NCBI GenBank assembly: GCA_021822495.1
Contig: JAKAQO010000008.1
Coordinates: 43,207-107,206 of the forward strand
Source of the DNA: a bacterium
GTDB lineage: Bacteria > Elusimicrobiota > Elusimicrobia > UBA1565 > UBA9628
Direction of reading: 5' to 3'
DNA: 64,000 nucleotides
Under the pieces are notes generated by a model. That model was given only the letters and a program-made list of their open reading frames with translations, had not been told where the DNA came from and did no database searches. Of the stretch, positions 9,784-19,851 are shown piece after piece. Positions within the stretch are counted from its first letter, which is position 1. Each line of letters starts with the position of its first letter. A program made the translations under genes and the position numbers.

Positions 9784-11504
9784 ATACACTAGAAAAAGCA
9801 AAAGCCGTTCAAGACCCCGCAGTCGAAGCCGCATTTGAGGAACTAAAAAAAAGCGATTTTCTCGCGCTCTTTAAAGCTAAACAAGCGTCTTTGTGGAAAA
9901 AAGAACCCGAAAACCAAGCCATTATCAACAAGTCCCTAGGCTGGATTGACGCCCCTGAAACGACCGCCATGTCGGTGGGAGCCTTAAGATCTTTTGTCTC
10001 CGAACTAGAGAAAGAAGAAATTGAATCCGCCGTCGTTTTGGGAATGGGAGGTTCAAGTCTCTGCTGCGAGGTTTTTAAAGAGTGTTTCCCGCACCCCAAT
10101 CACAAAATCCGGCTTGAGGTCTTGGACTCAACTTCCCCGGAATCCGTTTTGGCCCTTCAGAAAAAACTGAACCTCAAAAAAACCCTCTTTATCGTTTCCA
10201 GTAAATCCGGCTCCACCATGGAGCCTAATTGCTTCATGGATTATTTTTTCTCGGAAACTCAAAAGGTCTTGGGAAATAAAACCCCTAACCATTTTATCGC
10301 CGTCACCGATCCCAACACGAGCCTTGAGAAAAAAACCTCTCAAATGCGCTTTCGGAAAATTTGGCCCGGCAATCCTCAGGTGGGGGGAAGATATTCCGCG
10401 CTGACCAATTTCGGCATCGTTCCAGCCGCTATCTCGGGCCTCAACGTCGAAGACATTCTCAATCGCGCCCGCAAAATAAGAACCCAGGTTCTTTCAGAAA
10501 ATAATCCGGCGGAAAATCCGGCCCTCTGTCTCGGCGCGTTTTTGGGCGCTAACGCCCGCAAGGGAAAAGATAAGTTGACCTTGATTCTTTCTCCTCATTA
10601 CAAGGCCTTCGGACTTTGGATTGAGCAACTCATCGCTGAATCAACCGGAAAAGAAGGACGCGGAATCGTGCCGATTATCGCTGAAGAAGGATTGTCTCCC
10701 AAAGACGTCAGTTCCGATCGCATTTTTGTCGGAATTATTGATCACAAAGACGCGCAGAACGCCGATTTGCTTAGAAAACTTAAGGAGAGCGGCGCGCCTT
10801 GTTTATCTTACGCGACAGAAGACCCCTATGAACTCTCGGAACAGTTTTTTCTCTGGGAGGCGGCAACCGCCGCCGCCGGATTTTTATTGGGAATCAACCC
10901 ATTCGACCAGCCGAACGTCCAAGCGGCCAAAGACCTGACGGTCGATATTCTCTCAAAAGCGAAGAAGGGGAGAATCGCGGAGGAAAAGCCTTTCCTTCGC
11001 TCCGGAGAATCTCAAGTGTTTTGCGATGAGATGCTTAAGGAAAGCATCCTTAAAGATCAAAAGAAGCCCAATTGGCCGCTTGCGGATTTAATCAAAAAAC
11101 ATTGCTCTCGGCTTAAAACAGGGGACTACGCCGTGATCCTAGCCTATATCCATCCCGAAGCCGCAATTCAAAAAGAGTTGGAAACGCTCCGGTCTTTTCT
11201 TGCAAAAACCTACCGCGTTCCCTTCGCCTTGGAGTTTGGTCCTCGCTATCTTCATTCAACCGGACAACTCTACAAAGGAGGGGGGGCAGGCGGGCTTTTT
11301 CTGGAAATCGCCTTGACCAAGGAAAAGAAACTTCCCATTGCCGGCCGGCCATGGGGTTTTGAGACCTTGATTCGGGCCCAGGCCTTGGGAGATTATTCCG
11401 CGCTCAAATCCTCCGGGCATCGGATTCTTAGGCTTGATTTTCCGACGGATGAATTTTCGGCGGTTAAAGCCGTGGCCCAAGCCTTGAAAAAAATAAGCGC
11501 ATGA
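9780..11504 (+). CDS. pgi: glucose-6-phosphate isomerase
   Basis: VVLGMGGSSLCCEVF, SKSGSTMEPN SIS motifs; FGPRYLHSTGQLYKGG C-terminus. Confidence 0.92.
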   Translation: MNTLEKAKAVQDPAVEAAFEELKKSDFLALFKAKQASLWKKEPENQAIINKSLGWIDAPETTAMSVGALRSFVSELEKEEIESAVVLGMGGSSLCCEVFKECFPHPNHKIRLEVLDSTSPESVLALQKKLNLKKTLFIVSSKSGSTMEPNCFMDYFFSETQKVLGNKTPNHFIAVTDPNTSLEKKTSQMRFRKIWPGNPQVGGRYSALTNFGIVPAAISGLNVEDILNRARKIRTQVLSENNPAENPALCLGAFLGANARKGKDKLTLILSPHYKAFGLWIEQLIAESTGKEGRGIVPIIAEEGLSPKDVSSDRIFVGIIDHKDAQNADLLRKLKESGAPCLSYATEDPYELSEQFFLWEAATAAAGFLLGINPFDQPNVQAAKDLTVDILSKAKKGRIAEEKPFLRSGESQVFCDEMLKESILKDQKKPNWPLADLIKKHCSRLKTGDYAVILAYIHPEAAIQKELETLRSFLAKTYRVPFALEFGPRYLHSTGQLYKGGGAGGLFLEIALTKEKKLPIAGRPWGFETLIRAQALGDYSALKSSGHRILRLDFPTDEFSAVKAVAQALKKISA

Positions 11505-12046
11505 AATTAAAAAACCAAAGCCAATTTTTTGAGGCCGCGAAAAAAATTAAATTAGTTTTGATGGACGTAGACGGGGTTCTCACGGGCGGGGTCGTTTACC
11601 ATTTCGCGCTCAAAGAAGGTCTCGTCGAATTTAAAGGCGTTCACGCGCAAGACGCCATATCTCTTGCTTGGCTTTCTGATTTCCAAATCAAAACTGGAAT
11701 CATCAGCGGAAGAAATTCGGCGGGGCTGGCCGAACGGCTTAAGGCCCTCAAAGTCTCCTTTATCTACCAAGGCCGTCTGGATAAAAAAGCGGTTTTTGAT
11801 GAGATCTGCCAAAATTCCAAAATCCAGCCCAAACACGCGCTCTATCTCGGAGATGATTTGCCGGACATTCCCGTTATCAACTCTGCCGGCATCGGCGTCG
11901 CGGTTAACAACGCGCGTCCGGAGGTCAAACAAGCGGCGGCTTGGGTGACCAAAAATCCCGGCGGACAAGGCGCGGTCAGGGAAATTTCCGAAATGATTCT
12001 CAAGGCCCAAGGCCTCTGGCCTAAAATTCTAGCGACATTCCGCTAA
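11501..12046 (+). CDS. HAD phosphatase, KdsC-like (KDO 8-P phosphatase family)
   Basis: LVLMDVDGVLTGG, IISGRNS, YLGDDLPDIPV. Confidence 0.88.
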   Translation: MKLKNQSQFFEAAKKIKLVLMDVDGVLTGGVVYHFALKEGLVEFKGVHAQDAISLAWLSDFQIKTGIISGRNSAGLAERLKALKVSFIYQGRLDKKAVFDEICQNSKIQPKHALYLGDDLPDIPVINSAGIGVAVNNARPEVKQAAAWVTKNPGGQGAVREISEMILKAQGLWPKILATFR

Positions 12047-12081
12047 GACGCGAACATTTCTTTGTTATAATTTTGAGCGAA

Positions 12082-12678
12082 ATGAACCAATCAGGACAAA
12101 AGTTGTGGGGGCTTCTCCTTGTTATTGATTCTTTTTTTGTCGTTATTTTTGGGGGAGCCTTTGCCGCGAAACTCTATGAGAGTTGGCAAACTCCCGCTCG
12201 CGAATTTACCGCTCCCATTCATGAGTTGAAACCGGCTCTCCCCAAGCCGCTTCGCGCCGTTTCTTCTATCCCTCAGCATTTAAAGAAGGCAACTATTTCT
12301 CAATCGCCTACTCCGGCAGCGCCTAAGCCCATAGCGGCACAACCGCCACAAACGCAGAAACAGAAAAATCAAGTTGCGAAGACTCATCTTCCGTCATATA
12401 AAGAACCCCAGATACTTCCGTCTCGCGGACCCGAGAAGGCCCGAGGCGTAGTCTTTCACTATTACGGCAAAAAATCTCACCGAGTCTTTCTCATCGCTTC
12501 GTTTATTCGCGGGAGAAAAGAGCCGCTTAAAAAGGCCAAGCGCGGGGGGTGGAAAGCGAAAGTTTTTTTGATGCCGGGAAATTATCGTTATCAATTCCTG
12601 GTGGATGGCAGAAAAATCCTCGATCCCCGCAATCCAAGGCATAAAGGCCGATTTTCTTTCTTCTCCCTTGAAAAATAG
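12082..12678 (+). CDS. membrane-anchored protein with C-terminal CBM48/AMPK1-CBM-like glycogen-binding domain
   Basis: N-terminal TM; C-terminal VVFHYYGKKSHRVFLIASF...GGWKAKVFLMPGNYRYQFLVDGRKILDPRNP. Confidence 0.75.
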   Translation: MNQSGQKLWGLLLVIDSFFVVIFGGAFAAKLYESWQTPAREFTAPIHELKPALPKPLRAVSSIPQHLKKATISQSPTPAAPKPIAAQPPQTQKQKNQVAKTHLPSYKEPQILPSRGPEKARGVVFHYYGKKSHRVFLIASFIRGRKEPLKKAKRGGWKAKVFLMPGNYRYQFLVDGRKILDPRNPRHKGRFSFFSLEK

Positions 12679-12692
12679 CGCATGGAGTTTAG

Positions 12693-12715
12693 AAAAAGGG
12701 ACTGTCCCCTTTTTT
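12693..12715. repeat. GGGACTGTCCC palindrome followed by T-run
   Basis: AAAAAGGGACTGTCCCCTTTTT; same core as 1803-1824 and 56622-56641. Confidence 0.85.
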
Positions 12716-12744
12716 ATTATTTTCACGTCATTTTTCCGTAACAC

Positions 12745-15700
12745 GTGCCTGTTATCCTCTTTTTCAGCAGCCTTGCTATGTCTAAACGATTAAAGATTTC
12801 CTGGGCAATGGCGGGAGTATTTTTCTGTCTCTTTCCCGCTCTTTCTTACGCTCAATTAACGGCCGTTTTTGGCCAAAGTTCAAGCCTTCTGCCCGACGGT
12901 TCAATTTTGGTTGTCGGAGGCGAAACAACCACAAACCCTCCTTCGACTGCCCGCGCCCAACTCATCAATCCTAATGGAACCGTGACTCAAGCCTCAACCT
13001 CAGGCCTGCCCGCCGTCAGTTCCCACACTGCAACAATTTTGCCCAATGGGCTTGTTCTTGTGACCGGAGGAATCAATAACACGGGAATTCTTCAAACTAC
13101 AGAAATCTATAACCCTACCACCAACACCTGGGCCGCCGGCCCCAATCTCAGCACTCCTCGATTTGGACATACGGCAACTCTCCTAAACAATGGCAACGTC
13201 CTCATTTGCGGAGGCTATCCCAATACATCAGGAACTGCCGTTAATTCCTGCGATCTCTATAATCCGGGAACTAATCAGATCACGGCGGGACCAATCACGG
13301 GCACGGCCCGCGCTTTTCATTCGGCCACTCTTTTGCCGAGTGGTGATGTATTTATGGCCGGCGGCGTCAGCGGTGGAAGCTATATTGACACAACCGAAAC
13401 CTATAGCGCTCAAAGTAATTCCTTTAATGCTGGCCCGGCTCTTTCGCTTGAAACCGCCTTTCATACGGCAACTGCCATGGGAGATGGTCGCGTATTGATT
13501 GTCGGCGGAAAAAATGCGGTCAATAACCCTTTAACACTAAGCATCCCTGGAATTAACGAAAGCACCAACACCGTCCAAATTTACGATCCGGCAAGCGGCT
13601 TTTCATTCGGAGCTCCAATGTATGAAAACCGCGAAAAATTCGCGGCGGATTTAGACGCCAATGGAAATGTCAACGTCTCAGGGGGACTCGGAACCATTCC
13701 CACATCCAATGATCCCGCTCCTACCCTCTCTGTCAGCGGAAGCATCTCTTTTACCCCTACGCCTCTCTCTACTACAACAGTCCTTACTGGAAGTTTCAGT
13801 AATCAAACCGTCACAATCGCAAACCCAACCCCTGTTTTACTCAATCTCTCGGTTAAAACCGCAGGCATCATTGTCGGAGGATTTGTAAGTTTTCCGAACA
13901 GCCAAATTAATTTTACCAGCGGCACTATCAGCGTTAATGCTTTCAATGTAACGATCAATGGTCAGGGAACCTGTATTTATACAGCAGGAAACAGCCCGCC
14001 CTGGACCTGCGGAGAAGTTAAAATCGCATCCCTTCCGCCCTTAAGCGGCACCATTAACTGCACACAGCCCCCTTGCTCATCGCCTATTAATTTATCTTCC
14101 AATGGTTCACCCTCTTCACTCAGCGAAGCTCCTGGAGTCAGCGCCCCCGTCTCCGTTATCACTTCCAGCATGGTGTTTGCCGATGTCGAGAGTTATAATC
14201 CCCAGAAAAATACCTGGACCCTTGAAACCGCGGCCTTAGCCGGCCCTCCGCTCGTCGCTTTTTATATCAACCCATCACAGGCGCCCTACGCCCCTTATAA
14301 TCCTTCGCGATTCGCAGAAAACTCCCTCTTGTCTCCCATGGACACCAATGAGGTCATCGGAGGCGCGACCTGGGGGGGGACATCCTACACCACCCAGGGA
14401 AGCGTCTCTGGAAACGCCGACATCATTATGGGTATTGAGCCCGTTACTCAGACGGCCACCGGGCCAAGCCTTCCAAGCCCCCGGGCCTACCACACGGCGA
14501 CGACCTTGCCCGATGGTCAAATTCTCATCGCCGGAGGCCAAGATGTGAGTACGGATACCCTGAACACTTCTCTAATCTTTGATCCCAATGCCTTGACCTT
14601 TAGCACAACTTCGCCTCTCAATGTCTCGCGCGCCAAACAAACGGCCACGCTTTTGCCGAACGGAAATGTGCTTGTCGCCGGAGGTTTCAACTTTATCAAT
14701 TCCAGCACAGGAACCACTCTATCGAGCTGTGAAATTTACAATTCAACCGGAAACGCCTGGACGTTGACCGGAGCCATGAATTATGCGCGCCAATATCACA
14801 CGGCGACCATTCTCCCCAACGGAAATGTTTTAGTCGTCGGAGGAATAGGAAGCGGGGGTTCAGGCGACTACTTGAACACCGCTGAAATTTATTATTCAAC
14901 TTCAGCGACCTGGGAGCCCGCCGCCTCCATCCCCTCAAGTTTGACGAATAATTCGCCGGGACTCGCGCAACACACGGCCACTCTTCTTCAAGACGGCACG
15001 GTCCTTGTCGCCGGAGGTCAAAACAGTGGAGGCCCTCTAAGCAGCGTGGAAATCTATAACCCCGCGACGAATTCATGGGGCTCCGCCGCTTCAATGCCCG
15101 CCACGCTTTGGGGACATACGGCAACGCTTTTATCCAATGGAAATGTTTTAATTGCCGGCGGAGATAACGGACTAGGCGAACAACAAGGATCTTACCTCTA
15201 TAACCCCACATCAAACTCCTGGTCCGCTACGGGAAAACTCACTGACGCAAGATTTGATCATAATGCCCTCCTACTCCCCAATGGGGGGGTTCTAGTTTCC
15301 GGCGGCTTTACCACCGTTGGCGCGATAGGAGATATTGAGGTCTATGACCCTTATTCCGGAAGCTGGACTATTACTGGAGGCGTCTCGCCCAAAGCCGCTC
15401 ACACAACAAACATCTCTCTTTCCGGAACCATCTTTGATATTGGCGGCCTCGGCTCTCAGGGAGGAGGCAATTATTTAGCGGGAACCAATTCCTATTTCTT
15501 TACCGCAACTCCTGACGGAGACACGGTCAACGCCCCGCCAAGCCTAAGGCAGCCGGTCGTCAACTCTGTCAATCTACCGGTTTTGCTTCCAGGCGCCAAC
15601 GTCACTGTCACCGGAAGCAATTTCCATGGAGTCACCGAAGCCTCGGGAGGCGGGGCTTCCAGCGCGAACTCTGACCAGGACAAACCCAGAATGGTGCTCA

Positions 15701-18006
15701 GCGCTACCGATAACGGCACAAGTTTCATGGTAGATCTCACCACCGCCATCTACGCCAATTCCGCCAATCTTTGGACCCAAACCAATTCCTCAATCACCAT
15801 TCAACTACCCGTCAATAACTCCGCTCTTCCCTACGGTTGGTATCAGTTAAGAGAAGGCGCCAATGCCCAGTATTCCGCGGCTATTCTCGTTCACGCCGGA
15901 CCGCCGCTTCCCACCTCCGCCACGGGAATTCCACAACCCACGATACTCGGAATTTCTTCCGTTTCCTGGACCTGGAGCACACCACCCGGAACTTTTGACG
16001 GTTATGACGTCTATCAAGCGACCACCGGAGTTTTTCTCTCAACCGATGCCCAAACGACTTATGTGGAGACAAATCTTTCTCCCAACACGACAGTTCAACT
16101 CCTTGTCGCGCCTTATACTTTGTCTGGAGACGGACCGGGGTCTACCTCCGGCATGACCTATACTTTTGCGGCCGTTCCGCAAAATCTGTTTATCTCCTCA
16201 GATACGGGCTCCAGCCTGACCTTGGGATGGAGTCCGAATGATAATTCTCTCGGCACGGTTTACGAAGTTTCTGAATCTACGGACGGCTTTGTCAATTCCT
16301 TTTCAACTCCCATTCCTAGTTCTCTTGATTACACTTCGACCACTACCGTCATTTCACCACTCCAAATGGATACGACCTATTATTTCCGCGTCCAAGCTTT
16401 CAACTACAACGGAATTCCCTCGGCTGGATTTAGCAATATCGTCACGACAACCACCGTCAACCAGGTTTTTAATCTTTCCGGAATTCCTATAAGCCCATCC
16501 TCCATTAATTGGAGTTGGACGAGCGCGGTCCTTCCCACTGGCGGATATTTCGCGGTTTATGACGCGACGACAACCCCGCCAGCATTAATTGGAACTACAG
16601 TCAACACCTTCTTTACGGATTCAGGGCTTGCCATCAATTCTCCGCGCACGGTTGAAGTCGCCGCCGTCACTTCTTCCGGTCAAGGACCCTTGACCTCTAG
16701 CGCGACTGTTTACACCGCCGCGGCTCAACCAACCCCTGTCAGCCCGGCCGTCACCGCCATTTCCACTTCGGGTTTTCTCGGGCAATGGGGAACTAGCGGC
16801 AATCCTAATTATACGCTCTATATTTGCAGCGTCACAGCTTTCAATGTCTCGACGAACGTCTTTACCAGTTTAACGACTGCCGCCAGTAGCTTTTCTTATT
16901 GCAATGTCAATGGTCTTCCCTTGCCGGGGACCTGGTTTCAAACCCAGGTTTTTGCCATCAACGGAAATGGAATACTCAGTACGCCGCTTATGCTTGGGAC
17001 ATCGGAAGAAACCTTGGCCGGGCCGCCGCAAAATCTAGCGGTCTTAGGAACCACGGCCGGATCTATTTCCATCGAGTGGAGTACCACCACCAATTCATCC
17101 CTAGACACTTATCAGATTACTTACTCAACGGATGATTTTGTCAACACCATCAGCACCGCCATTTCATTCGCGGATAATTTTAGCGGCAGTTCCACAACGA
17201 TTTTGGGTCTCCTTGGCGGAGATACCTATTACATTCGCGGACAAGCCGAAAACCAAAGCCAAGCCTTAAGCGCTTTCTCAAACGTCATATCAACCTTTAC
17301 CTTTAATAACGGAGCTCCGCCGGGAAGTTCAGGAATTTATGTGGTGGCCAGTTCTCGAACCTATGAGACCTTCACGCTTTCAAACGGCGAGACGGGAAGT
17401 ATTCTTGTTCAACCAAATTCTTTTTCACAAAACGTCATTCTCGTCATCTCGCCTCTCTCGACATCTCCGCCTCTTTGCCCGGGAACGGGATCTCAAATTG
17501 GAATTTCCGTAACGGCGAGCCCGGCTATTGAACCGACGACTCCGCTCACGTTGACCCTCTCTTATACCACACAACAAGTTCAAGGACTTAATCTCAATAC
17601 GGCGTCACTCCTGAGAGTCACCGGGCCCAACACTTGCATCCCAGTTGAGACGACAGTCAATCAACCCGCCTCCCAGTTTACGGCGACTTTAAACCACATT
17701 TCTCAATTTGAATTAGGAGAAGTCGCCGCCGGGACCAGCGTCAAAAGCGTCTTAATCTACCCTAACCCGCTTTATCCCTCTCGCGGAAATGGGTACGTCA
17801 CTTTCCAGAATTTGCCGGATGGCGCCCGAGTTCGAATCTATACAGTCATGGGCTCCCTAGTCTTTGAGGGAACTGCGGACGATTCCGGCCTTTTCCACTG
17901 GCCGGGTACTAACCGAGGCGGCCGTCTTGTCGCCAGCGGAGTCTATCTTGTTTACGTCAATTATCAAGGAACTAACGACATTTACAAAATCGCCGTTGAA
18001 AGATAG
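12745..18006 (+). CDS. giant secreted kelch-repeat/FN3 protein with FlgD-Ig/T9SS-like C-terminal domain
   Basis: About 12-13 copies of HTATLLPNGNVLVAGG-type kelch motif, FN3-like repeats, C-terminal YPNPLYPS...GVYLVYVNYQGTNDIYKIAVER; true start may be 12778. Confidence 0.88.
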   Translation: MPVILFFSSLAMSKRLKISWAMAGVFFCLFPALSYAQLTAVFGQSSSLLPDGSILVVGGETTTNPPSTARAQLINPNGTVTQASTSGLPAVSSHTATILPNGLVLVTGGINNTGILQTTEIYNPTTNTWAAGPNLSTPRFGHTATLLNNGNVLICGGYPNTSGTAVNSCDLYNPGTNQITAGPITGTARAFHSATLLPSGDVFMAGGVSGGSYIDTTETYSAQSNSFNAGPALSLETAFHTATAMGDGRVLIVGGKNAVNNPLTLSIPGINESTNTVQIYDPASGFSFGAPMYENREKFAADLDANGNVNVSGGLGTIPTSNDPAPTLSVSGSISFTPTPLSTTTVLTGSFSNQTVTIANPTPVLLNLSVKTAGIIVGGFVSFPNSQINFTSGTISVNAFNVTINGQGTCIYTAGNSPPWTCGEVKIASLPPLSGTINCTQPPCSSPINLSSNGSPSSLSEAPGVSAPVSVITSSMVFADVESYNPQKNTWTLETAALAGPPLVAFYINPSQAPYAPYNPSRFAENSLLSPMDTNEVIGGATWGGTSYTTQGSVSGNADIIMGIEPVTQTATGPSLPSPRAYHTATTLPDGQILIAGGQDVSTDTLNTSLIFDPNALTFSTTSPLNVSRAKQTATLLPNGNVLVAGGFNFINSSTGTTLSSCEIYNSTGNAWTLTGAMNYARQYHTATILPNGNVLVVGGIGSGGSGDYLNTAEIYYSTSATWEPAASIPSSLTNNSPGLAQHTATLLQDGTVLVAGGQNSGGPLSSVEIYNPATNSWGSAASMPATLWGHTATLLSNGNVLIAGGDNGLGEQQGSYLYNPTSNSWSATGKLTDARFDHNALLLPNGGVLVSGGFTTVGAIGDIEVYDPYSGSWTITGGVSPKAAHTTNISLSGTIFDIGGLGSQGGGNYLAGTNSYFFTATPDGDTVNAPPSLRQPVVNSVNLPVLLPGANVTVTGSNFHGVTEASGGGASSANSDQDKPRMVLSATDNGTSFMVDLTTAIYANSANLWTQTNSSITIQLPVNNSALPYGWYQLREGANAQYSAAILVHAGPPLPTSATGIPQPTILGISSVSWTWSTPPGTFDGYDVYQATTGVFLSTDAQTTYVETNLSPNTTVQLLVAPYTLSGDGPGSTSGMTYTFAAVPQNLFISSDTGSSLTLGWSPNDNSLGTVYEVSESTDGFVNSFSTPIPSSLDYTSTTTVISPLQMDTTYYFRVQAFNYNGIPSAGFSNIVTTTTVNQVFNLSGIPISPSSINWSWTSAVLPTGGYFAVYDATTTPPALIGTTVNTFFTDSGLAINSPRTVEVAAVTSSGQGPLTSSATVYTAAAQPTPVSPAVTAISTSGFLGQWGTSGNPNYTLYICSVTAFNVSTNVFTSLTTAASSFSYCNVNGLPLPGTWFQTQVFAINGNGILSTPLMLGTSEETLAGPPQNLAVLGTTAGSISIEWSTTTNSSLDTYQITYSTDDFVNTISTAISFADNFSGSSTTILGLLGGDTYYIRGQAENQSQALSAFSNVISTFTFNNGAPPGSSGIYVVASSRTYETFTLSNGETGSILVQPNSFSQNVILVISPLSTSPPLCPGTGSQIGISVTASPAIEPTTPLTLTLSYTTQQVQGLNLNTASLLRVTGPNTCIPVETTVNQPASQFTATLNHISQFELGEVAAGTSVKSVLIYPNPLYPSRGNGYVTFQNLPDGARVRIYTVMGSLVFEGTADDSGLFHWPGTNRGGRLVASGVYLVYVNYQGTNDIYKIAVER

Positions 18007-18041
18007 CAAAAAGGAGAAGGTAGGCGTATAACAAACGCGCC

Positions 18042-19067
18042 ATGAAAGTCATAATGCAAGGCGATAAAGGCATGAAACTGCGCCCGGTTATCGGCGCGGC
18101 GCTCTGCTTGTTTGTGCTCACCCCTCTTTTCGCCGCCGTCGTATCGGATTTTACCACCAACGCCATTGGAACGGCGGGTGACCAGTTTTTACTCGAACCC
18201 ATTGGCGCGCGCGGCATTGCCATGGGAGGCGCCTACACCGCCGTCACCGATGACGCCACATCCTTATATTGGAACCCAGCTGGGCTTTCCCGCGTGTCGG
18301 ACACCTCAGGCTCTCTCATGTATACGCCGTATTTGGCCGGCATCAATTATCAAGCCGCCGAAGTCGCTAAAAGAGTTTCAGACACCGGCGTTCTCGCCGT
18401 TGGATTTCGCTCACAGAGTTACGGGTCCATCTCCCAAACTGATATCAATGGCAATTCTCTCGGCAGTTTTTCTCCGCATGATTACGTCGCCGAGGTTGGA
18501 TGGGGGGAAAGCATTCCCGACTTATCCGACAATAATATCGCGACCTCCATGGGAGTTTCCGGGCGATGGATTCATTCGACCATTGTCCAATCCGCTGATT
18601 CCTACGGAGGAGATTTCGGCGTTCAAACCCGCATCTATCATGGGAACAGCTATTACGATATGGGAATCACAGCCCAAAATATCGGACAAGGACCGAAATT
18701 TGACGCCGTTCAAACTGTTCAACCCTTCCAACTCAAAGTGGGGGGAGCGATGTATCCGTGGAAAGGCGTCACTCTTTCCATGGACATGATCGCGCCCGAA
18801 CAAAATCTTGTCTACGGAGCTCTTGGAGCCGAGTATTCTATTCCCATTGACAAAACCATCAAGGTCGCCCTGCGTGGTGGAATTAATTCAATGAATATGG
18901 AAAGCTCCGATCTGGGCCCCGTCTCGATGTTTTCGGGGGGGATCGGGTTCTCCGCCGGAGACGTCTCTTTCGACTACGCCTTTGTGCCCATGGCTTTTCT
19001 TGGAAATGTCAGTTACCTATCCCTCAACTTCAATCTCCCCAGCAAATCTAAAAACCAAATTCCGTAA
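18042..19067 (+). CDS. PorV/PorQ-like outer membrane beta-barrel protein
   Basis: FLLEPIGARGIAMGGAYTAVTDDATSLYWNPAGLSRV family signature; start may be internal ATG. Confidence 0.85.
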   Translation: MKVIMQGDKGMKLRPVIGAALCLFVLTPLFAAVVSDFTTNAIGTAGDQFLLEPIGARGIAMGGAYTAVTDDATSLYWNPAGLSRVSDTSGSLMYTPYLAGINYQAAEVAKRVSDTGVLAVGFRSQSYGSISQTDINGNSLGSFSPHDYVAEVGWGESIPDLSDNNIATSMGVSGRWIHSTIVQSADSYGGDFGVQTRIYHGNSYYDMGITAQNIGQGPKFDAVQTVQPFQLKVGGAMYPWKGVTLSMDMIAPEQNLVYGALGAEYSIPIDKTIKVALRGGINSMNMESSDLGPVSMFSGGIGFSAGDVSFDYAFVPMAFLGNVSYLSLNFNLPSKSKNQIP

Positions 19068-19176
19068 AAGCGTTGCGCGCCCTAAATTCAATTTGTTTTA
19101 ATCGAGGTATGCGTTATTTATTGGCTCAAAATTATTTTCAATTACGGACACAACTCTCGCGACAGGAAAACACTCT

Positions 19177-19839
19177 ATGAAATATTTATTTCTCTTTGTT
19201 CTTTTCATCATCGCCGGATATTTTGCTCTTCAAGAATTAAAACCCAAGCCCTTGCCTCCGCCGCCTCCGCCGCCTCCAATTCTTAGCAAACTCAATACCA
19301 TCAAGCCGCTTTTAAGCCCCCAAGATGAACAGAGAATAGCTCAATCAGTCAATGACACCAATGAGAAAGTCCGCTGGCAAGCCTTAAAACTGTTGGTCAA
19401 TGGAAAATCTTCCTTGGCTCTTCCGCTTCTCTTTAAGCATTTGGAACACGATCCTTCCATCAGCTTGCGCGTTAAAATTCTAGGGCTTCTCTCTCAGTAT
19501 AAATCCAACAACGACGTTTTAACCCATGTTCTTGCCGCGCTGAAAGATTATAATCCAGACATACGGCTGGCGGCGCTTCAAACGCTGGATGATATGAGCG
19601 CTTATTCCGCCGCGCCCAACATCACGGCCCTCTTAAGCGACGGAAGCGGACCGGTGCGCCAAAAAGCTTTGGATGTCCTCAACGATTTACAAAAGAAAAG
19701 ACAAAAAGAAATAGACGCCGCGTGCGCCGAGTGGAAAAAAGAAATGCAAGAAAGGCAAGCTCAAGCCGCTCAAAGCGGAAATCCTCTTGCTCCCGCGCCA
19801 CCCGCGCCGGAAGAGTGCGCCGCGCCTCTGAACCACTAA
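19177..19839 (+). CDS. HEAT-repeat protein with N-terminal TM and polyproline linker
   Basis: KPLPPPPPPPPIL after TM; HEAT-like repeats. Confidence 0.75.
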   Translation: MKYLFLFVLFIIAGYFALQELKPKPLPPPPPPPPILSKLNTIKPLLSPQDEQRIAQSVNDTNEKVRWQALKLLVNGKSSLALPLLFKHLEHDPSISLRVKILGLLSQYKSNNDVLTHVLAALKDYNPDIRLAALQTLDDMSAYSAAPNITALLSDGSGPVRQKALDVLNDLQKKRQKEIDAACAEWKKEMQERQAQAAQSGNPLAPAPPAPEECAAPLNH

Positions 19840-19851
19840 GGAGAAACCAGA

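Noticed and set aside
13000-15350. Periodic repeats considered as CRISPR or tandem DNA repeat
   Set aside because: Period reflects degenerate kelch protein motifs; nucleotide copies diverge and there are no constant spacers.
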